From assembly GCA_916720425.1 (NCBI GenBank), contig CAKARD010000031.1, positions 1 through 12,860 of the forward strand: DNA of 12,860 bases. The letters are read 5' to 3'. Shown here in pieces: positions 1 to 6,921 of the stretch. The notes under the pieces are model-generated. The model saw only the letters and a list, made by a program, of their open reading frames with translations. It was not told the origin of the DNA and did not search any database. Within the stretch, counting starts at the first letter, position 1. Each line of letters begins with the position of its first letter. This DNA is from an uncultured Kingella sp. Lineage in GTDB: Bacteria > Pseudomonadota > Gammaproteobacteria > Burkholderiales > Neisseriaceae. The position numbers were made by a program, and so were the translations under genes.

Positions 1-619
1 CCTGTTTTGCTGTGTTTAAGGGTTCAGCCCGTTGAATCAAACACGCTTGTGAATGAAAAATGACTTCAACTTCCTTCAAACCATTGGCTTCTAAAGTGGC
101 ACCTGAAGAAACCAAATCACAAATTGCCACCGCCAAACCCGCACTGGGTGCAACTTCTACCGAACCATTGAGTAAACAGCTTTTGAACGACAACCCTTTA
201 TCCTGCATATAACGGCGCAATAAATGTGGATAGGAAGTAGCGATACGCTGATGATTCAAATCTTGGATACTTTGATAATCCCAGTCTTTTTCTACCGCTA
301 AAGATAAACGGCATGCACCAAAATCTAATTGACGCAATTTTTTATATGCCACCGTTTCACCTGCGGCATAACGTGCCAATGCAGCTTCTTCTAGCACATT
401 TTCGCCAATAATGCCCCAATCCACCACACCATCAAATACCAATCCAGGAATATCATCATCACGCACACGCAAAATTTCAATAGGCATGTTTTCGGAGTAT
501 GCAATTAAACGCTGTTCATTCCAATTAATTTTTATGCCACATTGTTTGAGCAAATCATGGCAATTTTCATGCAGACGCCCTTTTTTTTGTAACGCAATTC
601 TTAAACGATTATTTTGCAT
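1..619 (-). CDS. hisG: ATP phosphoribosyltransferase HisG, enteric (long-form) type, 3' end outside the window
   Basis: HisG catalyses the first, feedback-inhibited step of histidine synthesis, joining ATP and PRPP to give phosphoribosyl-ATP in the cytoplasm. The 206 residues visible start MQNNRLRIALQKKGRL and carry ENMPIEILRVRDDDIPGLV and GIIGENVLEE, which resemble E. coli HisG rather than the short HisZ-dependent form. The PRPP-binding segment follows the family signature (E155, G161, D168, then S172-G173-A-T-L). Position 164 is Val where E. coli has Asp (GLADAI), a position the signature leaves free. The C-terminal regulatory domain of the long form would lie beyond the left edge, so long form is inferred from the N-terminal similarity. 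The ATG at 617-619 has AAGGA seven bases upstream. Expression is probably controlled by the attenuator at 649-785. Other his genes may follow to the left. Confidence 0.95.
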   Translation of the reverse strand, partial: MQNNRLRIALQKKGRLHENCHDLLKQCGIKINWNEQRLIAYSENMPIEILRVRDDDIPGLVFDGVVDWGIIGENVLEEAALARYAAGETVAYKKLRQLDFGACRLSLAVEKDWDYQSIQDLNHQRIATSYPHLLRRYMQDKGLSFKSCLLNGSVEVAPSAGLAVAICDLVSSGATLEANGLKEVEVIFHSQACLIQRAEPLNTAKQ

Positions 620-648
620 GATTGATTCCTTTCTCTTCTCTTAAATGC

Positions 649-679
649 AAAAACCCCCAAGGCGCAAAACCTATGGGGG
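649..679 (-). terminator. Attenuator terminator of the his operon
   Basis: Read on the minus strand, CCCCCATAGG (679-670) pairs with CCTTGGGGG (662-654) around the loop TTTTGCG, leaving one bulged base, and is followed directly by TTTTT (653-649). This is a rho-independent terminator lying between the leader peptide and hisG, where read-through would be set by ribosome position on the leader. It could also end any transcript arriving from ribE. Confidence 0.9.
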
Positions 680-710
680 CTGGAAAAATATTTTCGCAAC
701 GTTGATAAAG

Positions 711-779
711 GGTTTAGGTAGCACCAAGCACTTGAACAAGAATATTCAAGTGATGGTGATGAACAATGATACCTAAACC
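711..779 (-). promoter_or_regulatory. his leader RNA hairpin with a possible antiterminator pairing
   Basis: On the minus strand GGTTTAGGTA (779-770) is perfectly complementary to TACCTAAACC (720-711). Inside it CACTTGAA (752-745) pairs with TTCAAGTG (736-729), extended by CACCA (758-754) with TGGTG (726-722). This would be the pause or antitermination-blocking hairpin covering the leader peptide gene. A competing fold can be drawn: GGTGC (725-721) with GCGCC (665-661, one G-U pair) and AAACC (715-711) with GGTTT (671-667). That fold would break the terminator at 649-679. The stems are seen directly; the switching is inferred from the known his attenuation mechanism. Confidence 0.75.
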
Positions 780-785
780 AAACAT
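714..785 (-). CDS. hisL: his operon leader peptide (23 residues, four consecutive His)
   Basis: A short frame starts at ATG 785-783 and stops at TAA 716-714. The peptide begins MFGLGIIV, has His at residues 9-12 (codons CAT CAC CAT CAC, 761-750), and ends QVLGAT. TAAGG lies about ten bases before the ATG. A run of His codons in a short frame between a promoter and an attenuator in front of hisG is the hallmark of a his leader. When charged tRNA-His is scarce the ribosome should stall at 761-750, stop the leader hairpin forming and let transcription reach hisG. The enteric leader has seven His in a row, so control here may be less steep. The peptide is also rich in Ile, Val and Leu, but a branched-chain role seems unlikely given the gene that follows. 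Confidence 0.88.
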   Translation of the reverse strand: MFGLGIIVHHHHLNILVQVLGAT

Positions 786-818
786 ATTTACAAAACCTTA
801 CGAATGAAATTTTTAAAC

Positions 819-847
819 ACTATACAATTATTTGTTCAATAGTACAA
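819..847 (-). promoter_or_regulatory. Sigma-70 type promoter for the his operon
   Basis: On the minus strand TTGTAC (847-842) is separated by 17 bases from TATAGT (824-819). Transcription would begin near 812, about 27 bases before the leader peptide ATG, which fits an attenuated operon. Each hexamer is one base from consensus for TATAAT and two for TTGACA. Confidence 0.7.
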
Positions 848-900
848 GTTAAAAAAACATATTTTAAGAATAGAGGATATATTTTTGATTTTAGTCAATT

Positions 901-1536
901 TTATTTTGATGTGTGTTGTGATTTAAAGGAAAAGGTATGAAGTGTACGCTGTACGGTATCGACAATGGCTTGTGTTTGTGGATCAATTTCTACATTAATC
1001 ATATCTCCCACTTTGCGCGAACCAAATAATGTTTGTTGCAAGGTTTCGGGAATCAGATGGACGTTAAATTCATGATCGGTTACATTACCAATCGTCAGAC
1101 TGCATCCGTCTAAACCAATAAATCCTTTAGATAAAATATACGGCGCAAGAGCAGAAGGTAGTTGAAACCATAATGTGCGGTGATGTTCTCTCTGTTCAAT
1201 TCGGGTGATGGCGGTTTTTGTCATGATGTGACCACTCATTAGGTGTCCACCAATTTCATCACCCAAATGAGCGGCACGCTCTATGTTGATTTTATCGCCC
1301 GCACACAATGCGCCCAAATTGGTTTTTGCCAATGTTTCTGCCATTAAGTCAAAAGAAACCTGATTGTCATTGATCTGGGTGATGGTGAGGCAACAGCCAT
1401 TGTTGGCAATGGACGCACCAATTTTCAAGTCATGTGTTAAGTGTTGGGGTAATGCAACTGTGTAGCGACGAAAATCGGGGCCATCTTGTTTTATCGCAAC
1501 CAGTGTACCTAATCCTTGTACAATACCTGTAAACAT
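901..1536 (-). CDS. ribE: Riboflavin synthase alpha chain
   Basis: The enzyme dismutates two molecules of 6,7-dimethyl-8-ribityllumazine into riboflavin and the pyrimidinedione substrate, the last step of riboflavin synthesis. The 211 residues form the expected two homologous lumazine-binding barrels. The N-terminal half opens with MFTGIVQG and carries NGCCLT (46-51); the C-terminal half carries the matching DGCSLT (143-148). The shared blocks DEIGGHLMSGHIMT (93-106), HLIPET (160-165) and EIDPQTQAIVDTV (183-195) closely follow E. coli. The ATG at 1536-1534 has AAGGA seven bases upstream, and this site overlaps the end of corC, so translation is probably coupled. It is the last gene of the ybeY-corC-ribE group. 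No strong hairpin terminator is visible after its stop. Confidence 0.96.
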   Translation of the reverse strand: MFTGIVQGLGTLVAIKQDGPDFRRYTVALPQHLTHDLKIGASIANNGCCLTITQINDNQVSFDLMAETLAKTNLGALCAGDKINIERAAHLGDEIGGHLMSGHIMTKTAITRIEQREHHRTLWFQLPSALAPYILSKGFIGLDGCSLTIGNVTDHEFNVHLIPETLQQTLFGSRKVGDMINVEIDPQTQAIVDTVQRTLHTFSFKSQHTSK

Positions 1537-1539
1537 AAT

Positions 1540-2373
1540 TTATTCCTTAGTTTCTTCTTTAATGCGTGTTGCCATGAGTGTGTGTAGGCGGCGTTTGTCG
1601 GCACGGGCCACGTTAAACAAAAAATCACCAAGTATCACCTTTTCACCACGAACAGGCAAATGCCCTAACTGATGTATGATTAAACCACCAATTGTATCAG
1701 CCTCTTCGTCGCTAAATGTGGTACCAAAATAGGCATTAATATCTACAATTTCAGTGGTTGCATTAATGCGCCAGCGTTCGGCAGAGACAGGGAAAATATT
1801 GTCTGCACTGTCATCTGCATCAAATTCATCTTCTATTTTGCCGACAATTTGTTCTATGATATCTTCAAAAGTGATGAGGCCAGAAATGCCACCGTATTCA
1901 TCTACTACAATGGCCATATGATGGTGCTGAGTTTGAAACTCTTTGAGTAAACTATTGAGTGTTTTGCCTTCGGGAACAAATAAAGCTGGGCGCAAAATGT
2001 GTTCTAGGCGAAATCCTTCAGGATTTTGTATATATTTTAGTAAATCTTTGGCGTGCAAAATTCCTACCACATGATCTTTGTCTTCGGCAATGACAGGAAA
2101 GCGTGAATGAGCGGTATCAATAATATAAGCAATAATACGTTCTATGCTGTCGGTAATTTTTATTACATCCATTTGCGCACGAGTGAGCATGGCATCGCGC
2201 ACATGTTGTTGATGAAAATGCAATAAATTTTCACAGCGCAATAAGGTATCACTGTCGATAATGGCTTGACTGCTCGCTTGGCGTAAGGTTTGGCGTAATT
2301 GGTCTAAGGTTTCGGGGAGGTGTTTGCCTGACAATTTTTGGCGCAGGCGTTGCCACAATGAGGTCTCATCCAT
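1540..2373 (-). CDS. corC: CorC/HlyC-family protein with paired CBS domains
   Basis: A soluble 277-residue protein with no membrane segment. It has a short N-terminal helix region, a CBS pair at about residues 60-180 (including HSRFPVIAEDKDHVVGILHAKDLL and HMAIVVDEYGGISGLITFEDI), an acidic linker (EDEFDADDSADN) and the C-terminal CorC_HlyC domain at about 195-270 (DEEADTIGGLI, GHLPVRGE). E. coli CorC (YbeX) was linked to magnesium and cobalt efflux and, with YbeY, to ribosome biology; the exact role is unsettled. An upstream in-frame TTG at 2394 would overlap ybeY by eight bases, but the ATG at 2373 matches the MD... start of Neisseria homologues and leaves a 13-base gap. Neither start has a clear Shine-Dalgarno site, so coupling to ybeY is likely. 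Confidence 0.92.
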   Translation of the reverse strand: MDETSLWQRLRQKLSGKHLPETLDQLRQTLRQASSQAIIDSDTLLRCENLLHFHQQHVRDAMLTRAQMDVIKITDSIERIIAYIIDTAHSRFPVIAEDKDHVVGILHAKDLLKYIQNPEGFRLEHILRPALFVPEGKTLNSLLKEFQTQHHHMAIVVDEYGGISGLITFEDIIEQIVGKIEDEFDADDSADNIFPVSAERWRINATTEIVDINAYFGTTFSDEEADTIGGLIIHQLGHLPVRGEKVILGDFLFNVARADKRRLHTLMATRIKEETKE

Positions 2374-2386
2374 GATTTTAATGGGG

Positions 2387-2896
2387 TTATGCAATGTAAG
2401 GATTGGGAATATTTAATTGTGCCAAAAGTTTAACTTCTAAGGCTTCCATTTGCGCCGCTTCTTTTTCGTCTATATGGTCAAAGCCAACAAGATGCAATGT
2501 ACCATGGATCAACAAATGCGCAAAATGATGAATAAAAGGTTTACCTTGTTCAAGTGCTTCACGTTGCACAACTTGGGGGCAAATGATTAAATCACCACGC
2601 AATACAGGATCATTTTGTGGCAATACAATTTCCCCTTCATTGAGTGCAAAACTTAATACATTGGTCGCATAATCTTTGCCTCTATAATCTCGATTATAAG
2701 CGCAAGCTTCAGCTTCATTTAATAACAGCAAAGTAATATTAGCATAGCGATAGTTATACTTAAAGGCGTGCCAAATCCACTGATAGCATTGTTTGGGGCT
2801 GGGTAGATTTGGTACGTTGCTTTGATTGTCAAAATGGAAAATAAAGCGTTGTTGTTGTATGGCTAAAAAGGGAAAATGTTTGGTTTGTTTTTTCAC
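2387..2896 (-). CDS. ybeY: YbeY endoribonuclease, 16S rRNA 3'-end maturation
   Basis: YbeY is a zinc-dependent single-strand endoribonuclease needed for 16S rRNA 3'-end processing and 70S quality control. The 169 residues contain the diagnostic H131-GTLH135-LVGFDH141 motif whose three histidines bind the metal, plus the conserved NRDYRGKDYATNVLSFAL block (68-85). The start is GTG (2896-2894): the nearby ATG at 2903 is in another frame, and the N-terminal PFLxxQxQRF stretch matches Neisseria YbeY, supporting the full length. No clear ribosome binding site precedes it, and only 32 bases separate it from the transporter stop, so it may be read from that transcript. The pairing with corC is the conserved ybeY-ybeX neighbourhood of enteric bacteria. 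Confidence 0.95.
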   Translation of the reverse strand: MKKQTKHFPFLAIQQQRFIFHFDNQSNVPNLPSPKQCYQWIWHAFKYNYRYANITLLLLNEAEACAYNRDYRGKDYATNVLSFALNEGEIVLPQNDPVLRGDLIICPQVVQREALEQGKPFIHHFAHLLIHGTLHLVGFDHIDEKEAAQMEALEVKLLAQLNIPNPYIA

Positions 2897-2928
2897 GATA
2901 CATGTTTTGAAATGACAAAGGCGTAATG

Positions 2929-4455
2929 TTAAAACATCTTGGCAACTTTAACAAATACCATCGCTACACCATAAAGCAACGGAATACCCACTAAGATCCA
3001 ACGCCACCATACCGAAAATCCGCCATGCGAAATATTTTCCATAGCCAAGTAAGCATCAGATATTGCCGTTTCATCATCGGGATTACTGCTTTGGGCGGCA
3101 AGATTGATGTTGCTTTGATAGTGTTTTTCATGTACTGCTTTGACACATGCGTTACATAACAATCCCAATAACAATAAACCTGCCATAATATATAAAGTGA
3201 TACTGTATGCTTGTGCGGCAGGGATGCCATGATCTAATTGAATTTGGCGTAAGTAATTAACTAAAACAGGTCCTGCTACTGCTGCGGTACTCCATGCTAA
3301 CAAAATTCGTCCATGGATTGCACCTACTTGATGGGTGCCAAACAAATCTTTTAAATAAGCAGGAATGGCGGCAAATCCCCCACCATACATAGAAATAGCC
3401 AGACAAAATGCCAACACGAAACCTGTTTTGCTTTGTGTGAGTGAGGGAATAATACAATATAACACAGCACCTAATGCTAAAAAGATAAAATACACGTTTT
3501 TGCGCCCAATTTTATCGGAAATAGACGACCAGAAAAACCGTCCTCCCATGTTAAATAGGCTTAATAATCCGACAAAACCCGCTGCAGCTGTTGCATCTAC
3601 AGCAGCATTTTTGCCTACCGATTGTACCGAAAACCATTCTTGAATCATCACTGAAGCCTGCCCCAAAATGCCAATGCCTGCTGTAATATTTAAACATAAT
3701 ACCCAAAACAACAACCAAAATTGCGGTGTCTTTATGGCTTGGCTGGCTAAAATATGGCGTTGCTGTGTATTGTGTTTGCAATGAGTCATAAAATCTTTTG
3801 GTTTCCAATCTTGAGCGGGCAAGCGAATGGTAAACACGCCAAACATCATCAAGGCAAAATATAATAAGCCTAATACAGTAAAGGTTTGTGCTACACCCAC
3901 GCTGGTGTCGCTGGCAAACAGATTCATCAGAGACACAGATAACGGTGAAGCCAACATTGCACCCCCACCAAAACCCATAATTGCCAATCCTGTTGCCATG
4001 CCAGGTTTGTCTGGAAACCACTTCATTAGCGTGGAAACCGGGCCGATATAACCCAAACCTAAACCTATTCCCCCAATCACACCATTGCCCAAATAAACCC
4101 ATTCAATACGATGCCATACTACACCCAATGCGGCAATCCAAAAGCCCAGCGCAAAACAACAAGCCGCCACAAACATCGCTTTACGCGGCCCGACGCGTTC
4201 CATCCATGTACCAAACAATGCCGCTGAAGCTCCCAGTACTGCCAAAGCAATGCTAAATATCCAGCCAATTGTGGTTAGTGCCCAATCATCGGGTGCAGAA
4301 TGATTAATGCCAATCAGGCGTGTCAATGGCGCATTAAACACCGAATAGGCATAAATTTGTCCAATAGACAAATGTACCGCCAAAGCTGCTGGTGGAACCA
4401 ACCAACGGTTATAATTCATGGGTGCTATGCTGTGACTACGATCTAAAAATGACAT
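2929..4455 (-). CDS. OFA-family major facilitator (oxalate/formate antiporter-like)
   Basis: A 508-residue inner-membrane carrier with about twelve hydrophobic segments. Family hallmarks are the MFS loop GTWMERVGPRKAM (82-94), GLGLGYIGPVSTLMKWFPDK (131-150) followed by PGMATGLA, and a second-half MFS loop SDKIGRKNVYF. OFA members move small carboxylates such as oxalate/formate or pyruvate; nothing here fixes the substrate. After the twelve-helix core there is a polar linker rich in N, D and S, then one extra hydrophobic segment (about 484-503, ILVGIPLLYGVAMVFVKVA) following WWRW. This resembles the separately encoded small membrane subunit that often sits beside OFA carriers. The ATG at 4455 has AAGGA eight bases upstream. 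It lies just before ybeY and may share its transcript. Confidence 0.85.
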   Translation of the reverse strand: MSFLDRSHSIAPMNYNRWLVPPAALAVHLSIGQIYAYSVFNAPLTRLIGINHSAPDDWALTTIGWIFSIALAVLGASAALFGTWMERVGPRKAMFVAACCFALGFWIAALGVVWHRIEWVYLGNGVIGGIGLGLGYIGPVSTLMKWFPDKPGMATGLAIMGFGGGAMLASPLSVSLMNLFASDTSVGVAQTFTVLGLLYFALMMFGVFTIRLPAQDWKPKDFMTHCKHNTQQRHILASQAIKTPQFWLLFWVLCLNITAGIGILGQASVMIQEWFSVQSVGKNAAVDATAAAGFVGLLSLFNMGGRFFWSSISDKIGRKNVYFIFLALGAVLYCIIPSLTQSKTGFVLAFCLAISMYGGGFAAIPAYLKDLFGTHQVGAIHGRILLAWSTAAVAGPVLVNYLRQIQLDHGIPAAQAYSITLYIMAGLLLLGLLCNACVKAVHEKHYQSNINLAAQSSNPDDETAISDAYLAMENISHGGFSVWWRWILVGIPLLYGVAMVFVKVAKMF

Positions 4456-4555
4456 CGATCCATTCCTTTTTATAGATAGAATGTTTAGTGTAACAAAAAA
4501 ACTTTACAACAAGTTTTCAAAAAATAACATACTAACCTGTAAAAAATTCATGCAG

Positions 4556-4561
4556 TATAAT
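4556..4561 (+). promoter_or_regulatory. Possible -10 box for the orn-ubiC transcript
   Basis: A perfect TATAAT lies about 94 bases before the orn ATG. The best-placed -35 candidate (TAACCT, 4533-4538, 17-base spacing) is poor. If used, transcription would start near 4568, just before the GC-rich foldable stretch at 4574-4626. Confidence 0.4.
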
Positions 4562-4573
4562 AAAAATGTAAAC

Positions 4574-4635
4574 ACGCGTTTCGTCGCGTACCACGAGCAG
4601 GGATTAACCTCTCTGCACCCCCGCGTAGATTAATC
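4574..4635 (+). promoter_or_regulatory. GC-rich structured leader upstream of orn, function unknown
   Basis: This stretch stands out from its AT-rich surroundings. ACGCG (4574-4578) can pair with CGCGT at 4585-4589, or alternatively with the repeated CGCGT at 4622-4626. The second pairing would enclose a separate hairpin, GCAGGG (4597-4602) with CTCTGC (4611-4616). The self-complementary GATTAATC (4628-4635) can also pair, with one mismatch, with GATTAACC (4602-4609). The mutually exclusive pairings look switch-like, but it matches no riboswitch or sRNA class I recognise. Confidence 0.4.
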
Positions 4636-4654
4636 ACTTATAGAAAGAAAAAAT

Positions 4655-5203
4655 ATGCAAGACCCAAATAATCTTTGTTGGCTAGATATGGAAATGTCAG
4701 GATTAAATCCAGAACAAGATAAAATTTTAGAAATTGCCATGATTATCACCGATAAAAACCTTAATATTTTGGCGCAATCGCCAGTTTATGTTATCCATCA
4801 AAGTGATGATGTGCTCGATAATATGGATCAGTGGTGCATCAAAAACCATGCACGCACAGGTTTAACTGAACGTGTACGCCAATCGCACTATAATGAAGCC
4901 CAAGTAGAACAAGCTTTATTAGATTTTATGCGCCCATGGATAGCAGCTCAAACCACACCCATGTGTGGCAATACCATTCATCAAGATCGCCGTTTTATGA
5001 CAAAGTATATGCCTAAGTTAGAAGCCTATTTTCACTATCGCAATTTAGACGTATCCACACTTAAAGAATTGGCGCGTCGTTGGAATCCTACTGTGTATAA
5101 GGGTATTGTTAAAAAGGGCTCACACCAAGCACTAGACGATATTTTGGAAAGCATAGAAGAATTGCGTCATTATCGTGCAACGTTTCTGCGTTTACCCGAA
5201 TGA
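4655..5203 (+). CDS. orn: Oligoribonuclease
   Basis: Orn is a 3'-to-5' exonuclease that degrades the last di- to oligoribonucleotides of RNA decay, including pGpG from cyclic di-GMP breakdown, and is often essential. The 182 residues carry the DEDDh set: D11 and E13 in WLDMEMSGL, D111 in GNTIHQDRRFM, H157 and D162 in GSHQALDDILESIEE. This agrees with E. coli Orn offset by one residue. The ATG at 4655 opens the conserved MQDPNNLCWLD; the ribosome site is weak (AGAAAGAAAAAAT). Its stop overlaps the ubiC start (ATGA), suggesting coupled translation. Despite being on the plus strand it shows almost no G-over-C excess, unlike murC. Confidence 0.97.
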   Translation: MQDPNNLCWLDMEMSGLNPEQDKILEIAMIITDKNLNILAQSPVYVIHQSDDVLDNMDQWCIKNHARTGLTERVRQSHYNEAQVEQALLDFMRPWIAAQTTPMCGNTIHQDRRFMTKYMPKLEAYFHYRNLDVSTLKELARRWNPTVYKGIVKKGSHQALDDILESIEELRHYRATFLRLPE

Positions 5204-5637
5204 AATGGCATACCAACGCTGCGCAAATTGCAGCTAATATTCCTGAGTTGTTGATGGTGCCCTCGCTTACCTTTGCGTTACAACAAAAGGGACAATTATC
5301 AGTGCAATTATGCTATATTGGCGCAACCGAACAGGCTGAAGCATTTGCTGATCAATCCCTGCCCGTGCCTTTATTCATGCGAGAAGTGATTCTTCGTTTA
5401 GATGGACAGCCCATGATTCGAGCACAGAGTTTTTGTCAAGCTCATGGTATATGGGCGCAATTGATACAATGCGGTCAAACCCCTTTGGGTGAAGTATTAT
5501 TTTCAGGACAATTACACGGTTTAACGCGTAGTGTGATTGAATTCAGTCAATGGGATAAGGATAAATGGGCACGCCGTTCATGGTTTGATTTGCAAAGTGA
5601 ACGTCTATATTTAATTGAATATTTTTTGAGAACTTAA
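5200..5637 (+). CDS. ubiC: Chorismate lyase with altered flap residues
   Basis: UbiC converts chorismate to 4-hydroxybenzoate and pyruvate, the first committed step of ubiquinone synthesis. The 145 residues (E. coli has 165) show the family's C-terminal block: CGQTPLGEVLF (91-101), a TRSVIEF stretch and WARRSWF (123-129), ending LIEYFL. R61 in FMREVIL matches E. coli R76 and E140 matches E155. The E. coli flap pair G90-R91 (AGRT) aligns without gaps to A75-Q76 in IRAQSF, so the conserved Arg is Gln; R74, two residues earlier, might substitute. The start overlaps the orn stop by four bases, a pairing I do not recall as a common enteric arrangement. A strong hairpin follows the stop. Identity is clear; full activity is less certain. 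Confidence 0.88.
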   Translation: MKWHTNAAQIAANIPELLMVPSLTFALQQKGQLSVQLCYIGATEQAEAFADQSLPVPLFMREVILRLDGQPMIRAQSFCQAHGIWAQLIQCGQTPLGEVLFSGQLHGLTRSVIEFSQWDKDKWARRSWFDLQSERLYLIEYFLRT

Positions 5638-5639
5638 AA

Positions 5640-5669
5640 AAATCGGACGAGATAATCATCGTCCGATTT
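5640..5669. terminator. Bidirectional terminator between ubiC and ilvC
   Basis: AAATCGGACGA (5640-5650) and TCGTCCGATTT (5659-5669) form a perfect 11-base-pair stem with an eight-base loop. It begins two bases after the ubiC stop and lies 16 bases past the ilvC stop. The A/T ends of the stem supply short U-rich runs on both strands, so it probably serves both convergent genes. Confidence 0.88.
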
Positions 5670-5685
5670 AGTATCAGTACTTCAA

Positions 5686-6699
5686 TTAGTTTTTATTTTG
5701 GTCAACTAATTTATTTTTAGCGATCCAAGGCATCATACCACGCAATTGTGCGCCCACTTTTTCAATTTGATGATCAGCTGTTAAGCGACGACGAGCAGTC
5801 ATGCTAGGATAGTTGGTTGCCCCTTCCAAAATAAACATTTTAGCGTATTCGCCTGTTTGAATGCGTTTTAATGCATGGCGCATGGCTTCGCGTGATTGTT
5901 TATTAATCACTTCTACACCTGTCACGTATTCACCGTATTCAGCATTATTAGAGATAGAATAATTCATGTTAGCAATGCCGCCTTCATAAATTAAGTCTAC
6001 AATCAATTTCATTTCGTGCAAGCATTCAAAATATGCCATTTCGGGCGCATAACCTGCTTCAACCAACGTTTCAAAGCCTGTTTTGATTAATTCAACCACG
6101 CCACCGCACAATACAGCTTGTTCGCCAAACAAATCGGTTTCAGTTTCTTCGCGGAAGTTGGTTTCAATTACGCCACCTTTTGTACCACCATTTGCTGCAG
6201 CATAAGACAAAGCGATATCGCGAGCTTTGCCAGTTGCATCTTGATGTACTGCAATCAAAGAAGGCACGCCACCGCCTTTTAAAAATTCGCTACGTACGGT
6301 ATGTCCAGGACCTTTTGGAGCAACCATAATGACATCTACATTTTTAGGTGGAACAATTTGATTGTAATGAATATTAAAGCCGTGTGCAAAAGCCAAAGCA
6401 GAGCCATCTTTTAGGTTTGGCTCAATTTCAGATTTATACACAGCAGGTTGGCTTTCATCTGGTAGCAAAATCATAACCACATCAGCCGCTTTGGTTGCAT
6501 CAGCAACAGTACGTGTGTCAAAACCTGCTGCTACTGCTTTATTCCAAGAAGCACCTTGGCGCAATCCCACAATGACATTTACGCCACTGTCTTTCAAGTT
6601 AGCAGCGTGCGCATGGCCTTGTGAACCATAACCAATAATGGCAACGGTTTTACCTTTAATCAATGATAAATCAGCATCTTTATCGTAGTACACTTTCAT
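5686..6699 (-). CDS. ilvC: Ketol-acid reductoisomerase (NADP+), class I
   Basis: IlvC performs the alkyl migration and NADPH reduction of acetolactate or acetohydroxybutyrate in valine, leucine and isoleucine synthesis. The 337-residue length marks the short class I form. The N-terminal Rossmann fold has GYGSQG (23-28), with LRQGASW near 47-52 for NADPH phosphate contact. The catalytic His is H106 (FAHGFNIHY). Metal ligands of the C-terminal knotted domain are D189, E193 (DLFGEQAVL), E225 and E229 (YFECLHEMKLIVDLI). The frame is open up to 6756, but the conserved start is MKVYYDKDADLSLIKG at 6699, with TAAGGAA eight bases upstream. No leader peptide rich in Ile, Val or Leu codons is apparent. 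It faces away from mscS across the DnaA-box region. Confidence 0.97.
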   Translation of the reverse strand: MKVYYDKDADLSLIKGKTVAIIGYGSQGHAHAANLKDSGVNVIVGLRQGASWNKAVAAGFDTRTVADATKAADVVMILLPDESQPAVYKSEIEPNLKDGSALAFAHGFNIHYNQIVPPKNVDVIMVAPKGPGHTVRSEFLKGGGVPSLIAVHQDATGKARDIALSYAAANGGTKGGVIETNFREETETDLFGEQAVLCGGVVELIKTGFETLVEAGYAPEMAYFECLHEMKLIVDLIYEGGIANMNYSISNNAEYGEYVTGVEVINKQSREAMRHALKRIQTGEYAKMFILEGATNYPSMTARRRLTADHQIEKVGAQLRGMMPWIAKNKLVDQNKN

Positions 6700-6820
6700 G
6701 AAGCATTTCCTTAAATTGATATAGAGAGAAAGAATACACCAAATGGCGTAAATCAAACGTTGCCATACTACACTATTTTAGGATTTTGGTAAAAAATATT
6801 ATCGAAATGTTAAATCATAA

Positions 6821-6829
6821 TGTGGATAA
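6821..6829 (-). promoter_or_regulatory. Perfect DnaA box
   Basis: TGTGGATAA on the plus strand, that is TTATCCACA on the minus strand, identical to the high-affinity DnaA consensus. It is 92 bases away from the matching box in the opposite orientation. Confidence 0.6.
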
Positions 6830-6921
6830 ACCCTGTTAAATTTGCATAAAAAATAGGCAATATAAAGCGATGTCTTTACGTAAAAGCATTTTTATCAGCA
6901 AAAACTTTACTTTCCACAAGT

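Noticed and set aside
714..785. Leader peptide as a branched-chain (ilv) attenuator
   Set aside because: It has several Ile, Val and Leu codons, but the only consecutive run is four His and the gene downstream is hisG.
2374..2394. TTG start for corC overlapping ybeY
   Set aside because: The ATG at 2373 matches the N-terminus of related proteins; TTG starts are rare and no ribosome site supports it.
3551..4102. 183-residue open frame on the minus strand inside the transporter gene
   Set aside because: It lies wholly within the OFA transporter in another frame, has no recognisable domain, and echoes the transporter's hydrophobic composition; the transporter reading is clearly the real one.
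6700..6756. 19-residue N-terminal extension of ilvC
   Set aside because: The conserved family start is MKVYYDKDADLS, with a good ribosome site before the ATG at 6699; the extension has neither.
6788..6815. Possible dif recombination site (ATGTTAAAT resembles one arm)
   Set aside because: Only one arm matches; the other half bears little likeness to the XerC arm.
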